Positions 1 to 13,399 of a DNA stretch of 64,000 nt are shown here, in pieces; position 1 is the stretch's first letter, and every line of letters begins with the position of its first letter. Source of the stretch: Gadus chalcogrammus (lineage: Eukaryota > Chordata > Actinopteri > Gadiformes > Gadidae); assembly GCF_026213295.1 (NCBI RefSeq), contig NC_079423.1, forward strand, positions 17,185,558 through 17,249,557. The letters run 5' to 3'. The position numbers were made by a program, and so were the translations under genes. The notes beneath the pieces are model-generated. The model did not search any database. It saw nothing but the letters and a program-made list of their open reading frames with translations, and had not been told where the DNA came from.

Positions 1-1035
1 CTTTTCACTACCTGCTATTTTATATTTCTGTGTTTTGCCAAATGATTTGCGCAGCCAAACGGCTCCTCGGCACAGCAATAAAACAGACTTTACTTTAGTC
101 AAACATGTGTTCTCACTCTTTTTGAGAAAGATCAGAGATATCCATGTCGTACGCTGCGGATCCACTGATGCATGAAAGTCAGACAAAAGTTTTGAACAAG
201 GCTCGGCTCCAAACTAGCACCATCTTCTGCTCTCATTGGAATGAGGCCAGATTATCGAGGAAACGTGCCCATTGATTTAGCACCTTGAGAGAATCCGTTA
301 ACCAGTGTTCATTCCCATCCATCTGTGTTGTAATTTAATATTCAACCAAACTAAAAGTCAACGTCCATATCCCCTGACCTGTACGGTTTGGCCGTGAGAC
401 CAGAATTTACCCGCAGGATTGGGCCTTAAAAATCATGACCTAAAAAAATATTTATTATACTGATATTTTTTCAAAAATCTCATGAAAAAGATCACGTCAA
501 TGTTACGCGTCTTGCTGAAGAAATATTACATTTGATTGTCTTATCAAGATAAAGAGATTCAACAGAAGTCCTCCTGTGAGGGCCGAGTGGGCCGCTGTGT
601 CGATCAGCAGGACAGAGATGTGTGTGTTGTGTGGCTATGGACTCCAACACACCTCTCCTCTGTTTGGGGTGAGGCAGAGAGGGTCAAGGGTAATGACAAC
701 AGTCATGACCTCCGACCTTAGTGGAACACAGCAGGTAAACAGGATTAAAATGGGTCACTTTCCAAACTCTTTAACTAATAATTAACTTACTCATTACAAT
801 ATAACTTCTCAAATGTATCTAAAAAAGAAGAAAAAATGATTGAACTTATGATTCTCATGTCTTTAAATCGCGTTTGCCTGGGAACACGTCCTCTTGTTTA
901 TGCGGTATGTACTGCCATGCCGGTGTATACAAACCCAATCTCCCAGCTTCACTTAATGCCTTTATGTAGCATAAGAAAATGAACCAGCTTGGTTGCAGCG
1001 ATTCACGCTGAAAACATTCTGTTTGCACGCCTAAT

Positions 1036-1105
1036 TAAAGCAGAGAGAGAGCGAGAGCGAGAGCGAGAGCGAGAGCGAGAGCGAGAGAGAGCGAGAGAGA
1101 GAGAG
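1036..1105. repeat. (GAGAGC)n/(GA)n microsatellite
   Basis: GAGAGCGAGAGC repeats followed by GA. Confidence 0.9.
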
Positions 1106-1607
1106 ATTCCACGAGGAAGGGAACAAGTAAGCACAATCTGTCTCGGTAGACGGCGCTTGAAGAAGGTGTTCATCTAAGTACATTTTAAATAGACCTTTGA
1201 AAAGGGCCGATTACATCGATTCAGAAGGTGCGGGGAAAGTGCTGCGGAAGACATCAACGATCTAAAACGTAAGTATCTCTGTGTCATTTTGTCCCCAAGA
1301 AATCTGAAGCTCTGCTGGTTGTCGAGTCTGACACCCATCTGGTTCCAGCGGACAGCTTTCTGTACATCCAGGCTGCGCCGCCATGTTGACAGGCTCGTCA
1401 CCACCTGTCGGACCACAATATGGCAGCAGCCGCGTCCCGGCCCGTCTGCGGTGGCACGCTATAGGCCGGCGTACGAGGATGTAGAGAGGAGAGGGAGACG
1501 GCAGAAAGGCCTGCGTGAGGATCCAGCCCGAGTAGAACAGGACGTTCACCCAGACTCTGTATAGCCTCACCCCTTACACCCCCACACCCCTCTTACACAC
1601 CTGTTGT

Positions 1608-1700
1608 GTGTTGTAAGTCCTGGCACTTATTGTACACATTAATTGTATGTTGTACGCCCTGGCACTTAAAAGTAGTACTTCTTATCGTAGCTATCTTTGC
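1608..1700 (-). mobile_element. Short fragment of the same dispersed repeat
   Basis: AAGTGCCAGGGCGTACAACA on the reverse strand, with GTACTACTTTT and GATAAGAAG, matches the tail of 20535-20790. The segment is partly duplicated in itself (CCTGGCACTT occurs twice). Confidence 0.5.
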
Positions 1701-2221
1701 GTCCGCAGCAGATCGGAACGTTCACGGTCGTGTTTTGGGGAGAAGGTGAAAAACGGGAAAAACATATTTGCACGTTTTTAAATAAATAAAATAGAGGGTT
1801 TCGGATTCACTGGCTCCCTGATACAGAGATCTCCAGACGATGGGTTTGTCCGCTCAAGAGGAAGAGAGGAGGCAAGGCAAACTGCGCTTGTATGACGAAC
1901 GGAAGGTTTACAGTTTCCGAAAATAAAACCGAACTAAGATGGCCTCAAAATAAGGGCAGTTTCACGCGTAAGAACACATTCTATTGAGTTTATTAAGGCC
2001 CCTGGATCGATTCCAACTGCAGACAAGCCGCTGTGACCTTTGGAGACAGAGCTGTCGATTGACGTTCCTTTAGAGGAGTCCTGGCTGCGGCCCCTCCAGG
2101 TCAGACACTAGAGAACACAGACCCAATGGTCAGGAGGACAGCCGTACAGAGTACAGACTGCGCCGTTGTACTGCTCTCCATGCCGAGGGGGGGATTCGAC
2201 ATCATCTCATAGGATATAGCC

Positions 2222-2512
2222 ATATGGACTGCATTTCTATAGTGCTTTACTAACCAGTGGCCCCTCAAAGCGCTTTACAATATTGCCTCACATCACCCAT
2301 TTATGCACACATTCACACACCGACGGCGGCGTCAACCACGCAGGGCGATGGCCAGCGCGTCGGGAGCAGTCAGGGTGAGGCGTCTCGCCCGAGGACACCT
2401 CGACACCTCGACACCAGCTAGCCAGGGTCGAAGGAGCCGGGGATCGGACTAGCAACCTTCAGGTGACCAGCCAACCTGCTCTACCTCCTGAGCCTCACGC
2501 CGCTCAAGGTAC
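2222..2512 (-). mobile_element. tRNA-derived SINE, copy 1
   Basis: On the minus strand it begins with a tRNA-like head (CTCAGGAGGTAGAGCAGGTT A-box region; GGTTGCTAGTCCGATCCCC B-box region), continues with GAGACGCCTCACCCTGACTG, and ends in a tail AAAGCGCTTTGAG...CACTATAGAAATGCA. The same architecture recurs at 19233-19485 and 14715-15112. Confidence 0.85.
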
Positions 2513-2794
2513 TAGTCTCCATGCTGAGATACAAGAGGACCATGTCCTGGTGAAGAATAGGTCTTTATGCACCTCATGGATGAACCACTACAGACTCCAG
2601 TGGAAGTATTGTACAATAGTGTTTCATAGTGGTAGGTCACACTTGAAAGCCCCTTTAATAAATAATTGAAAGGTTCTGAAGGTACAATTTGAGAGTTGTA
2701 AAACGAGGGCATGAAGAGAGCAGAAACTTTTCTAAGAATCGTCCCCTCCCCTCTCTGAGTTCCTCAGGCCTTGAGAGTTGCCTTTAAAAAGTAT

Positions 2795-2985
2795 TGAGTA
2801 TTGTGTAGCGTCTTATCCTATCTATCTTTGTTGTTTACGGGGAATGGGTTAACCTAGCGATTGTTAGTGCTTGACACTTGGTTCTATGAACATCCTCACT
2901 GTACCGACAGCGATATATTGTTGTTTAGCTTACCTCTGACAAATGTTCTTATTGTAAATGAATGAACGTAAATGTTTAAACATTG
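2795..2985 (-). mobile_element. Dispersed repeat, same family as 20535-20790
   Basis: Reverse-strand similarity in GATAAGACGCTACA, CGCTAGGTTAACCCATTCCC and CCGTAAACAACA blocks to the middle of the copy at 20535-20790. Confidence 0.65.
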
Positions 2986-3649
2986 TACTCTACACAAAAC
3001 AAAAGCGCCCAAAGAAAGTGGGCCCACGTCCGAGACACGCTGAGGAATCCCCCCCACGACCCCCCGGCGTGCGAGGTCGTCCGGAGACCGGAGACACCGA
3101 GGTGCACACCAGACGCTCCGCCACGGCGGAGTGAAAGGCCGCGCGTTTAACGCATCACAGAGGAGTCAGTCGGCAGCTCTCAGAGCCCTGTGGCAGGCAG
3201 GGACGGCTCCGGTGACGGCGTTCCTTCCCGTCTGCTCAGCGAGGGCGCGGTCTGCGGCTGTCAGTCACGGCCGTTGAGGAAAGAGCTGCAGGTGTTTTCC
3301 GGCGGCTCCGTCTTTCATGGGCGCGCGGCGGAGACGTTCGAGCGAGGGATGCCCCCAGAAAAAGGAGGGACGCCGAGGGAAGGGTTTGAAGCAGGGAACT
3401 AGACGGAGGAACACGTCTGGTTCTTCAGCTACTGATGCGCTTTCTAGTAACGCTGGAAGCTGTACGGTTGTGTCAGAGACGAGCACTCATGTTAGACAAT
3501 GGCTCACTGGAGTTAAGGCCAACATATATCTATCTATTTATATATATATAAATATATATACATGTCAGTTTTATAAGTAGCTATATAGAATGATAATGCT
3601 ACTCTTTGTTACTATTCTCTGCAGATGTCTTTGCTTCAGAAATGTTAAA

Positions 3650-4228
3650 AAGAACAAGGTCTATCCCCTAGCTTCTCCTTAATGACCTGTCTCTGTACTG
3701 TCTAACCCCTACCTGCTCCTTAATGACCTGTCTCTGTACTGTCTATCCCCTACCTGCTCCTTAATGACCTGACTCTGTACTGTCTAACCCCACCTGCTCC
3801 TTAATGACCTGTCTCTGTACTGTCTAACCCCTACCTGCTCCTTAATGACCTGTCTCTGTACTGTCTAACCCCTACCTGCTCCTTAATGACCTGTCTCTGT
3901 ACTGTCTAACCCCTACCTGCTCCTTAATGACCTGTCTCTGTACTGTCTAACCCCTACCTGCTCCTTAATGACCTGTCTCTGTACTGTCTAACCCCTACCT
4001 GGTCCTTAATGACCTGTCTCTGTACTGTCTAACCCCTACCTGCTCCTTAATGACCTGTCTCTGTACTGTCTAGCCCCAACCTGCTCCTTAATGACCTGTC
4101 TCTGTACTGTCTAACCCCTACCTGCTCCTTAATGACCTGTCTCTGTACTGTCTAGCCCCTACCTGCTTCTTAATGACCTGTCTCTGTACTGTCTAACCCC
4201 TACCTGCTCCTTAATGACCTGTCTTTGT
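3650..4228. repeat. 41-bp minisatellite, about 14 copies
   Basis: Unit CCTGTCTCTGTACTGTCTAA plus CCCCTACCTGCTCCTTAATGA; copies differ by few substitutions. No function evident. Confidence 0.95.
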
Positions 4229-4459
4229 ATGAACCGTGTAATCCACTAATCTGTCTAATTAGCCCCTCCTCTGCTTGTGAGGACGACACAAGGTGCCAAC
4301 ATTCCTATTTATTTGAACAGATCCATACCTCGAGGCGTGAGTGAGACCGCCCGCTCTGAGCCCACAACAACGTGTCAATTACCCTCCGACTGCAGGATAC
4401 AAACCCTGCTCAGGAGGGCACTAAAACCCCCCCCGAAAAAACCCTCGGCTCAGCGCACA

Positions 4460-5110
4460 CCCATCACAACAGCCCTGCTACCAGAGCTCCAGCTCCACCG
4501 CCGCGCCCGCGCCCCCCCCCACACAGTCGCTAGATCGGCGCCTGGCGTCGAGGGAACCGGGAACTCGGAGCGATGGTCAGCGGCGTGGATCAAACCGCTT
4601 TAAAAATTAAAAGGTCCCCCATCTGCCGGGGGGGGGGGGGGGGGATGTTGCCGAGCGGAGCTAGCGCGGGCAGCCGCAGCGGAAGCCAGCCGGTTGAATG
4701 GCTGAGCAGGCGGCTAACGCAGGCTAACGCAGGCTAACGCAGGCTAACATGACCCCCCCCCCCCCTCCTCCCCCACGCCGCTGCCTGGCGCTACACGGCC
4801 GGGCCCCACAGTTCAAGCCGTCATCACGGAGCCGCCATGTTTTGCGTGCAGAGGGGTTCATACTTGACCGTCCCCGACGGACGGCACGGCTCCGCGTGTT
4901 GACACATCAATACTAGCCGAACAGGGCTCGGGAACCTCTTTGGAGCGCTGAATGTTTAATGGCGACAGAGCGAGCGGCAGCGAGGGTCGAGTATCGTGTC
5001 GTGTTCGGGCCGAGGGCCAACAGCCTTCACGCCCCTACGGAGACCGGGACGACCTGAAACCACAGCCGTGGAGGCGAGGCGGCTGCCATGTTGTCGTGGT
5101 CTGACCCCTC
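4460..5110. other. CpG-rich block
   Basis: GC-rich with many CpG and homopolymer G and C runs (4628-4643, 4753-4765), and a GGCTAACGCA repeat (4709-4747). Could be a promoter/CpG island, but no exon or splice-donor pattern convinces me. Confidence 0.35.
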
Positions 5111-7775
5111 TCCTGTGGAACTGTTTCTTCATCGGTGTGGCTGTCCAACCAAGGCAGCCCCTGTGGTTGGACTAACCCTGTTGTTGAGTACTGGAGTCGA
5201 TTACTTTTGCTCACTTACAGAGACACAAACGATATATCAGGAAGAATATTGAGGGAGAATAATAGAGCTGCAGTCTTTGTTTGTTCCATATCGTACATGG
5301 AGACTCTTGTTTGTGTACGCTCGGCTCAGCGCCTCCCAAACACATGACTACAGACACGTCAGCCACGCGACAACGACGTCAAGGGCGTGTCTCACCTTTG
5401 AGTACGCAGTGTGTCAAACGTCCCCAGCAACGACCACAAGGTTCCCCTTACTCACCTTCCTCTAGCAAACCACCACCACCACTGATCGCCGTTCCTTAAT
5501 GCCTCGAGTTCCTCATCAGAGTGGTTAAACACACCTGAACCTGGCGTGACCTCTTACCTTTACTTTTTTTTCTGTTTGCGCCAAATTACAATCCAATAAG
5601 GGTTCCTCCCAACACAAAGCAGCTGGTGAAACTCCACGTTGTAGCTCCCAGCCGGGGACACCAACACACCCAGAGAGGGGCCCCAAAAGTGGAATAAAGC
5701 ATCAAAGAACAAAGAACACGTCTACAAATACAAACCAGCCATCCTCCCACTAATTAGTGTGTTCGCTGTGTTCCTACGGATAAAGATTCAACCCAAGCAG
5801 AAATTAGGTTGAGAAGGAAGTGGAAAATAAGAAAGAATCCCAAATTAACTCGCCTGTTAACTAGATCAAGTTCCTCTAATGTAATCTAATAAGGAAAACT
5901 CTCTATAGAAACATCCTGCATGTTGTCTTGCAGGTAGATGAGCGCTCCATGTGAAATACCTAAAGCCTTGCTCAGGGGAGCCTCAACAGCATGTAAAGGA
6001 TATTAAAAGGGGAGCTTTGTTAGTTCTTTCATTGCTAACTGTAAAGATTCAACCAAATGAACCTATTTGATTGCAAATTCCAGCCTAGATCTATTTCTCT
6101 GCCCATCAAAGATAGCCAGGCCTTGGCAACAAGCTGCCACGTTTCCACCTGCCAAAGAGCATTTACTGTTTGACCGAGGGCACAACGTAGCTCGCAGTGC
6201 ACTGTTACATAACGTTGCTTTGGGCTGAAGACCTGATAAGCACCTTTACATCTCTGGGAGATCTTTCCTTATTGATATTGAAACAGTGCGTGTTCTTATT
6301 TACTTATTCTGCAGGATGTGTACTATATGATGAATATTGATTTGGCTGACTAGAACCTGGAATGCGATCATACTTAAGTCTCAGAGTGTGTACATAATTA
6401 ATGTTTGTTGTACACACAACAGCCTACGGCATCGCAGGGCAGGAACATCGACTCAACAACATCTTTCCTTCTCCATTCATATTTGAAAACACAGAATTAC
6501 CCTCACTATGTCCATTTAAATGTGACTTTTCTTCCATTAGATACGGCCATGCTTCTGTGGAACGATTCGGTCAAGAACATAAATACACTGCATGAGTTTC
6601 CCCTCTACAGCTCGGAAACTGAACGTCAATACCAAGGTGGGTTCGGAAGGACATTACGCAGGTTTGTGACCAGGTATCCACGTGAAATGCCCGCCTAAGC
6701 AGCAGCAGAATTTAACCTTGGTATCAGTCCGCCGCTGCCGTAGCCTACTACCAGGCATATAACACTGCTGCCGAGACACAGCAAGTCCCTCAAAATGCAA
6801 CGCAATGCAAGGTTGGTTTTATTTCTAACATTATTCCATCAACACAGACATTTACATCGATCGTCCGGCGTTATAGTTAATTTGCTTCGGGTGTACTGTG
6901 GGGTCGGTAAGACTGTTTTATTAGACGGCTAGTATTGCCCGTTGCCGTGCGCTGGCCTAGCACGAGCGAACTCTGCAACAAGAACGACTGAATGAAATGT
7001 GTTGAAAACTGTCTCCAACGATAAAGAACACCAAGGCTAACTTGGGAACCAGGCCCTACCTGAACCGCCCCTTTAAGGTCATCCACAAGGACCATGAGGT
7101 CATCCACAGGGGCCTCACGGCACGGCATCAGATCGTTTGGGGGCCCTAAGGTATCCCAACGGCTCCCAACGGCTCCGTGTCCCCGTGATTAGCGTCACCT
7201 GTCCGCTAACAAAGGGCTACCTGTGCTCGCCGTGCTCACCAGCCTCGTCCACGCCACGCGGTCTAATTAGCACGCAGGGCGGCGGCGCGGTCAGGTGACT
7301 CTGCACCAATCAGCTCCGCAGATCGGAGATAGCACCTTTTAACTGCCACTGCGGTCTTCGCACCATCCGTGCTCTCTTCATCTGATCATTTGTATAGCCG
7401 ACCGCGTCAATATTTGCCTGGGTTGATCTGAAGCACGGAGAGCGCTGGCTGTGTTCAAAGGGCCTTTGTGCACCCCGTATAGCCACTTATTTACATTCCA
7501 CTATTTACATTGAGTCACCCACTAACGGAGAGCATCCCAAGTGTCTGAGGACGGTTTGGGGAAACGCAGTGAATGCCGTTGTACGGGATGCGCCTTGTGA
7601 TTCTCGTGATATTCAAATGATGAATGGGTGTTTTCTGGTGGCATGAGGAGACGGGCGATGGAGATGTTTGTGGAGCGACCGGCAGGATGACGCAGAGGAG
7701 GGTGTTGTGGTTTCAGAAACAGGGAAACTCCATCTGGCACAGCCCCAGCTGACTGGAAGAACCATCCCAGTCCCT
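5110..7775. other. Low-repeat stretch, no gene recognised
   Basis: Mostly unique, moderately AT-rich sequence. 5800-6260 is free of repeats and contains a near-palindromic NFI-like pair (TTGGCA at 6123-6128, TGCCA at 6135-6139). Candidate conserved non-coding DNA only. Confidence 0.3.
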
Positions 7776-7779
7776 CCCA

Positions 7780-8100
7780 GGGCGTGTGTGCTGTGGTATG
7801 TGGTGTGTGTCCGTCTGTGTGCGAAAACTCTCTGCACCTGTGTGTGTGTGTTTCTGTGTGTTTCTGTGTGTCTCTTGTGCGTGCACGCCTGCCTGCATGC
7901 GTGTGTGTGCATGCTTGTTCGCATGTGCGTGTGTGCAACTCTGGCGCGCCTTTGTGTTTGCGTAGATGTGCTCTCATGTGTTTGCACGTGTGTACACATG
8001 CAACTGTTTGTATGGGCATGTGCTATCCTGCAAATCTAGAGTGCCATTGTGTGTGCATGGGTTTTTTGTGTGTTTGTGCGTTCAAGTGTTTGCATGCGCG
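7780..8100. repeat. Imperfect TG/CA-rich tract
   Basis: Interrupted GTGTGT and GCATGC words over 320 bases; long cysteine/valine or histidine/threonine open frames here are artefacts. Confidence 0.8.
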
Positions 8101-8374
8101 CGCGAGGGAAAGCGATCACACTCTGGGTGCAAATCCCTCTCTAATGAGAGTAATTAGGAGTGCAGATAATGCGCGGGTTAATGGAATGATTAACACGCAG
8201 ACAGCCGCTTGTTTTCCCCCCATTAGCTATTGTGTCGAGCGGCTGATAAGCGTTACAATGAGATTAGGAGGCTGAGGGGACCGCATAGCTGCTGCTACAC
8301 CTCCCTGGGCCACACACACACCAGCTGATTAAACTGTTTAAACCGTGAGCCAGAGTTCATCCTCCGCCTTAAAA

Positions 8375-8553
<179 letters not shown>

Positions 8554-9884
8554 CCCTATGCCCCTCCCGTCTCTCCCTTGCTCCTTCTCCCTTTTTTCAT
8601 CTCCCTCATGTGTCTCTCCCCCCCCCCTCCCTCCCTCCCGTTTCTCGGACACTCCCGTTAGAGGGCACAAACTGAGGTCCCTCCACGCTGGTCGTAGGTC
8701 GAGATGCAGGTGAGTATTTACTCTCACAGTCCACCGAAGAACCGTTTCCTTCTCCTCGTCGTGACTGAGCGACGGAGTGTCTTCACAGCCATTGACTCAT
8801 CAAACCGTCTCGGGACTTAGTGGTTTGACATTATCGAAAGGCCTCATTGCACACATTCCATCACAGCTCATTGCGTTTGTTTGGTAACACTCCACTTCTA
8901 CACAAGAATATGAACACGACAATCACTTGCCAGCGAAGAACGTATTTCACACTCTCATCCTCTCCAGCCCGGCGACATAAAATTAAATTCTGGCAGTTTT
9001 AATTCATCTTCCCGGAGAAATAAAGCGGGAGAAAGTACCAGCTCCTACCAGCCCGCTCGGAGTTGGGAAACACAACCCGTCTCATAAGTTAATTTCTGCG
9101 TTTACACGCGGTGCCAAAACTTCTTTAAAGGCTGCTTTGGAAACGAGTGTTCCGGTGTTTTCCGTTGCGTCGGTTGGCCTTTGCTCCCTAATGACAGCAG
9201 CGCCTGTAAATACCAGCGTGCGACTTTAATTGTGAGTGACAGCGTGTATTGACACGGGGGACGTATCAAATGGCGCCGGCTGTATTTGCTCTGCACCGCA
9301 CGACTAGTGGAGATGAGAAGGTCCCGGGAGTTTATCTTCCACTCTGTCTCGGGAGTTTGGCTGAGTGACAGCGGAAGATACATCACAAATAAAAACACAT
9401 CACAAATAAAAAACACAACACACAAACAAGCCGACGCCACCGCGTCTCTCTACCCACAACACTGGGGTGAATAACAAGACTTTTAAAAATATATATTAGC
9501 ATAAACTCTAAGCAAGACGGGGTCTCGAATCAATACCGTGACAGATATCTACTTCACTCGACTCCAGTTCAAGGCAGAACGCCAACTGCGGGAGGAGATC
9601 TGAGGCCATCGAGACCTCGTCTCGTCCGTGCACATACCTTCTGCCAACTTTATCGATACCGTAGCGCAGAGACAAACAAAACACCGTTCTGAGCGCGAAA
9701 GACGGAGCGTGCGTTCGCAGACAAACTCGGTAATTAGCGCTACACAGGATCATACCAATATTAGCGGTTTGATTAGCTCTGCGCTACCCCACTTAATTGG
9801 TTAAGCCCTCCTGAAAAGCCACGAGGACAGAAACACATCGCAATCACCTCTGCAGCTGTTGCTGTCACAGTACCTCCTCTTTTT

Positions 9885-10045
9885 CCTTCATACAGTCATC
9901 TGGCAGACGCTTTTATTCAAAGAGACTGGTTTGGTTGGAGCTACACAGAGCACTTTCAGATTGAGCTGCATTAGCCAGGTGTCGTCGAGCTCAGAGACGC
10001 CTCACATGGAAACCGCAGAACTCGGTTTGAACCCGGGACCTTTTC
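9885..10045 (+). mobile_element. Dispersed repeat fragment with tRNA-like end
   Basis: CTGGCAGACGCTTTTATTCA core, ending in ACTCGGTTTGAACCCGGGACC, which resembles a B box with flanking stem. Diverged from the other copies. Confidence 0.55.
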
Positions 10046-10644
10046 TTCTGGGAGATATACTGGGAAAACAATCAAACATGACACTACCTACACAACAGGA
10101 CGCATATGCAACTACTACATGTAACAAAATGGCCGGCTGAAAGAGATATCAGTACAATAAAGTCACAAACATCGAACAAACTCGCCGTCATCCATCTGAA
10201 TCAGGATTCAGTTAAGACTCGTTTTGAAGGGCACCTCACAACGGACACGGTAAACCAGCTCAATGTCTCTATCCAGACCGAGCTGTGAAGACGAGTGTCT
10301 CTGGCCGGCGGTGTAACGTACAGGGGTAGTTAGCACGCGATCCAGGCGACAATTAAACACACTGGGGTCTGACAGGAAGACGCAAATACCCAATCCCAAC
10401 GCTACGGTGTAATTTAGAACGCCATCGGAATCTCGCTGGAATCTCCGTCTCCGAGGGAGCGCCGAGATGCCAGGAGTCCTTCTCCATCGTCGAGGTGGAC
10501 TTAATTATCGCCCCGGACGCACAAACAACGATAAGGCCCGTGTACGAGCCACAATGACTGCCGGTGCGGTCACCATCTTGGGAAATGAGTTACGATGAAG
10601 TCAATCTAGTCTGCAATTAGACAGGCCATTTTCAATGATGGTGG

Positions 10645-10700
10645 TGGTGGTAGAGAGAGAGAGTGTGAGTTTGAGTGTGAGTGTGTGTGTGTGTGTGTAA
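10645..10700. repeat. GA/GT microsatellite
   Basis: GAGAGAGAGTGTGAG then (GT)n. Confidence 0.8.
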
Positions 10701-13094
10701 TCTCTCCTCACCATATTGGAGTGTATTTTTAGGACTTTTTGGAAAGTTCTTGGAAGAGCAAATTCATGAACTTCACGGTGTTCGGCGATCTATTAAAATT
10801 CCATCGCTGCTGTATGTGTGAACTCTGACTCAACCAATGGGCCGATGCCGCTCTGATCTGAAAGGACCCGTTCTCCCACTGCGGCGTAGTGGGGCGGTCG
10901 ACGTTAGATATCGTTGAGACGATATTGGACTGATGGAATGGGACTGAATGGACGTCACTTCGACCTCCAGTAGGTTCCAGTCGGTCAAGTGCGAGGGCAG
11001 AGCTGTGAGGGAGATTGACTCCCAGACCGAGGCACTGAGTTCGATGCCCGCAGTCTGCCAGGCGCACCCTTCTTTGAGCCGCCGGCCAGACAAGGTGATG
11101 GACCCTCTTTGTACACAACAGACCGTCTGATGCCAAAAGAGGTGGCGCCGACCAACGTCTGTTAGCGTCGCGGGGTGCGTCTAACGAACGCCGTCTCCTC
11201 GCTCCGAGGGTCCCGCGAGAAGGGGAGGAGGAAGAGGTTTTAAGTGAATGGTAGACGGCGTGAGCCTGGCCCTACGACAGCCTCTCCACATTACAGGCTT
11301 ATCCCCTGAATCCTCCGTGAGCGATACACATTCCTTCTTAAACTGGATTTGGGCTCGGCCACGTAATCCCCCCTCAGCCGCACTGCTGGCGAGGAGAGGC
11401 CCCGAATCAACTTATTATTGATAACATTTTGTTGTTGGCAGAATGGGGATGACTTCGGCGAAGAGAATCCCTTTAGAACAGATTATAAAAGACGCTAAGG
11501 AAGGGAAATCGCAGCTCAGGAGGATTTTAATTTTTTCGAATACACACACTTCGAATACACACACGCACACACACTTAGAAACGTTTGACGCGCGTGGACG
11601 ACAGTCGATTCTCCCCCGGTGCCGTAGCCTCCGGAATCGCCTCGATTTCACTCTTACGGTAGAAAAGATGGTATGAAGAGAAGCAGCTGGATTTAGATTT
11701 GTTTTTCCGTTTTAACTCTCAGACATTGTCTCCAACCTCCAACTCGTCTTGCTCAGGAACCACAAGCCAGGCCCTCTCCCATCTGTCTCCGCATTCCTTT
11801 GGCGGCGGTCCACACACACTCACACAAACGCACAAACAATGGGGGGAAATCAGCCAATGATCTGTATTATTTCTTCACCTCCTGTCCCCTGGTGAATAGG
11901 ACGAGCGCACAATAACGCGTTAAAACAGAGGCTTACGTTAAACAATCCTGTCAAACACACTGCCAGACGACGCGGGATCGCTGAGGAACGCAACACCTGG
12001 CTTTGCCAAGTGTTGCTCCTTCCCCAACTGCCAGAACGAGAAACGGGTTGAGGAGACGGTGAAATGTATTTATAGTCACTAGTCAACTTTATCTGTGGTT
12101 GCCTTTTTTAATGTAAAAATGTAGGTTTAATGTAAAACATCATTTATTAATATATAATGCCAAAATAACATTCATCATGTTTTTTTTGTTTTTTTGGAAG
12201 GTTCTGGCAATAATCACATTAAGTTCTAAATATATGTACAGAACCACATTTTACAATGATTGTTGGGGGTTTTAATGTAAAATGTAGGGTTACTGTTAAA
12301 TTATATTTATTAATATATATACACATGTCGTTTTCATTGTTTATTTATCGTTCAAGAAAACTGAATGTCAGTTGGATCCGTTTTCAAACGTCAGTTTAAA
12401 ACCTGTTCTTCGTCCAGGCCAGCTGAAAGACCTCGACATTAATCATGAACTTGGAGACTCATCGTCGGATCAACCGTGAATCATTCTAGGATCCCTCTTA
12501 TCTATTTCTATGACATTTCCATCCTTCGTTCCCAACCTCTGAGCGGGAAAAACACAAAAGGGCCGACAATCTGTTTGTCCAAAAACATTTGGCGGGCGTC
12601 GGACCGCCTGTTTTTAAACGACGAGTCTTAGGCTTAGGTCCCAGTGGTTAGCCCGTTAATCTCCCGATTCGCCTCTCCCTTTCTCCCTCCGTCTCCCCCC
12701 GACCCCTGGCCCCTGGACCCATCCAAAGAAGATTAATTGAAAAGGAAACTTCCGCCCTCCCCAGATGTGTTTTTGCACTTCTCCGTGATACTTAATTGAC
12801 CGTTCGCTGTTGCCGTTTACTCAGCAGTGCTAATCCGGTTAAAACTGGCCCGGGCCAGTCGGCCCCCGGCGTCAACACCGCTCTTAATCAGCCGCAGCTT
12901 TGCCGATCTCCGCCGGGTCCTGTTGACGTGTTGTCCACAGATCACTGGATCCTCCTGGCTGATTTGGTGAAGTGCAGATGGGCGGCTGATCGCACAGCAA
13001 TCACACACGCAAAACACGCAATGTTTGTTTTGGTCGTACGGTACACGCCGTGCCTGCACTTTGTTGTTGTACATCGTTGACCCCCGGTTGTCCC

Positions 13095-13395
13095 AGGACC
13101 TGTCTGATATATGTGGAGATGCACATACATTAGACAGGCTCTCCTCTTCCAGAACCTCTCTAATGTATGTGGAGGTACACATACATTAGACAGGTCCTTG
13201 AAGAGGAGAACCTCTCTAATGTATGTGGAGGTACACATACACTAGACAGGTCCTGGAAGAGGAGAACCTCTCTAATGTATGTGGAGGTACACATACATTA
13301 GTCAGGTCCTTGAAGAGGAGAACCTCTCTAATGTATGGGGAGGTACACTAGACAGGTCCTGGAAGAGGAGAACCTCTCTAATGTATGTGTAGTAA
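13095..13395. repeat. 56-bp minisatellite whose unit is a hairpin
   Basis: About five copies; each full unit contains CTAATGTATGTG, a 6-base spacer and CACATACATTAG (12-bp perfect stem), e.g. at 13160-13189, 13216-13245 and 13272-13301. Confidence 0.9.
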
Positions 13396-13399
13396 TGTA

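Larger units (their letters stand above)
8650..13090. other. No gene recognised
   Basis: Unique sequence apart from the repeat fragment at 9885-10045, the microsatellite at 10645 and an approximate direct duplication of TTAATGTAAAAATGTAGGTT-type sequence (12107-12150 and 12272-12325). Open frames are short and unlike known proteins. Confidence 0.4.

Noticed and set aside
3650..4228. CRISPR-like array
   Set aside because: Units are contiguous tandem repeats without unique spacers, in an intron-containing eukaryotic genome; it is a minisatellite.
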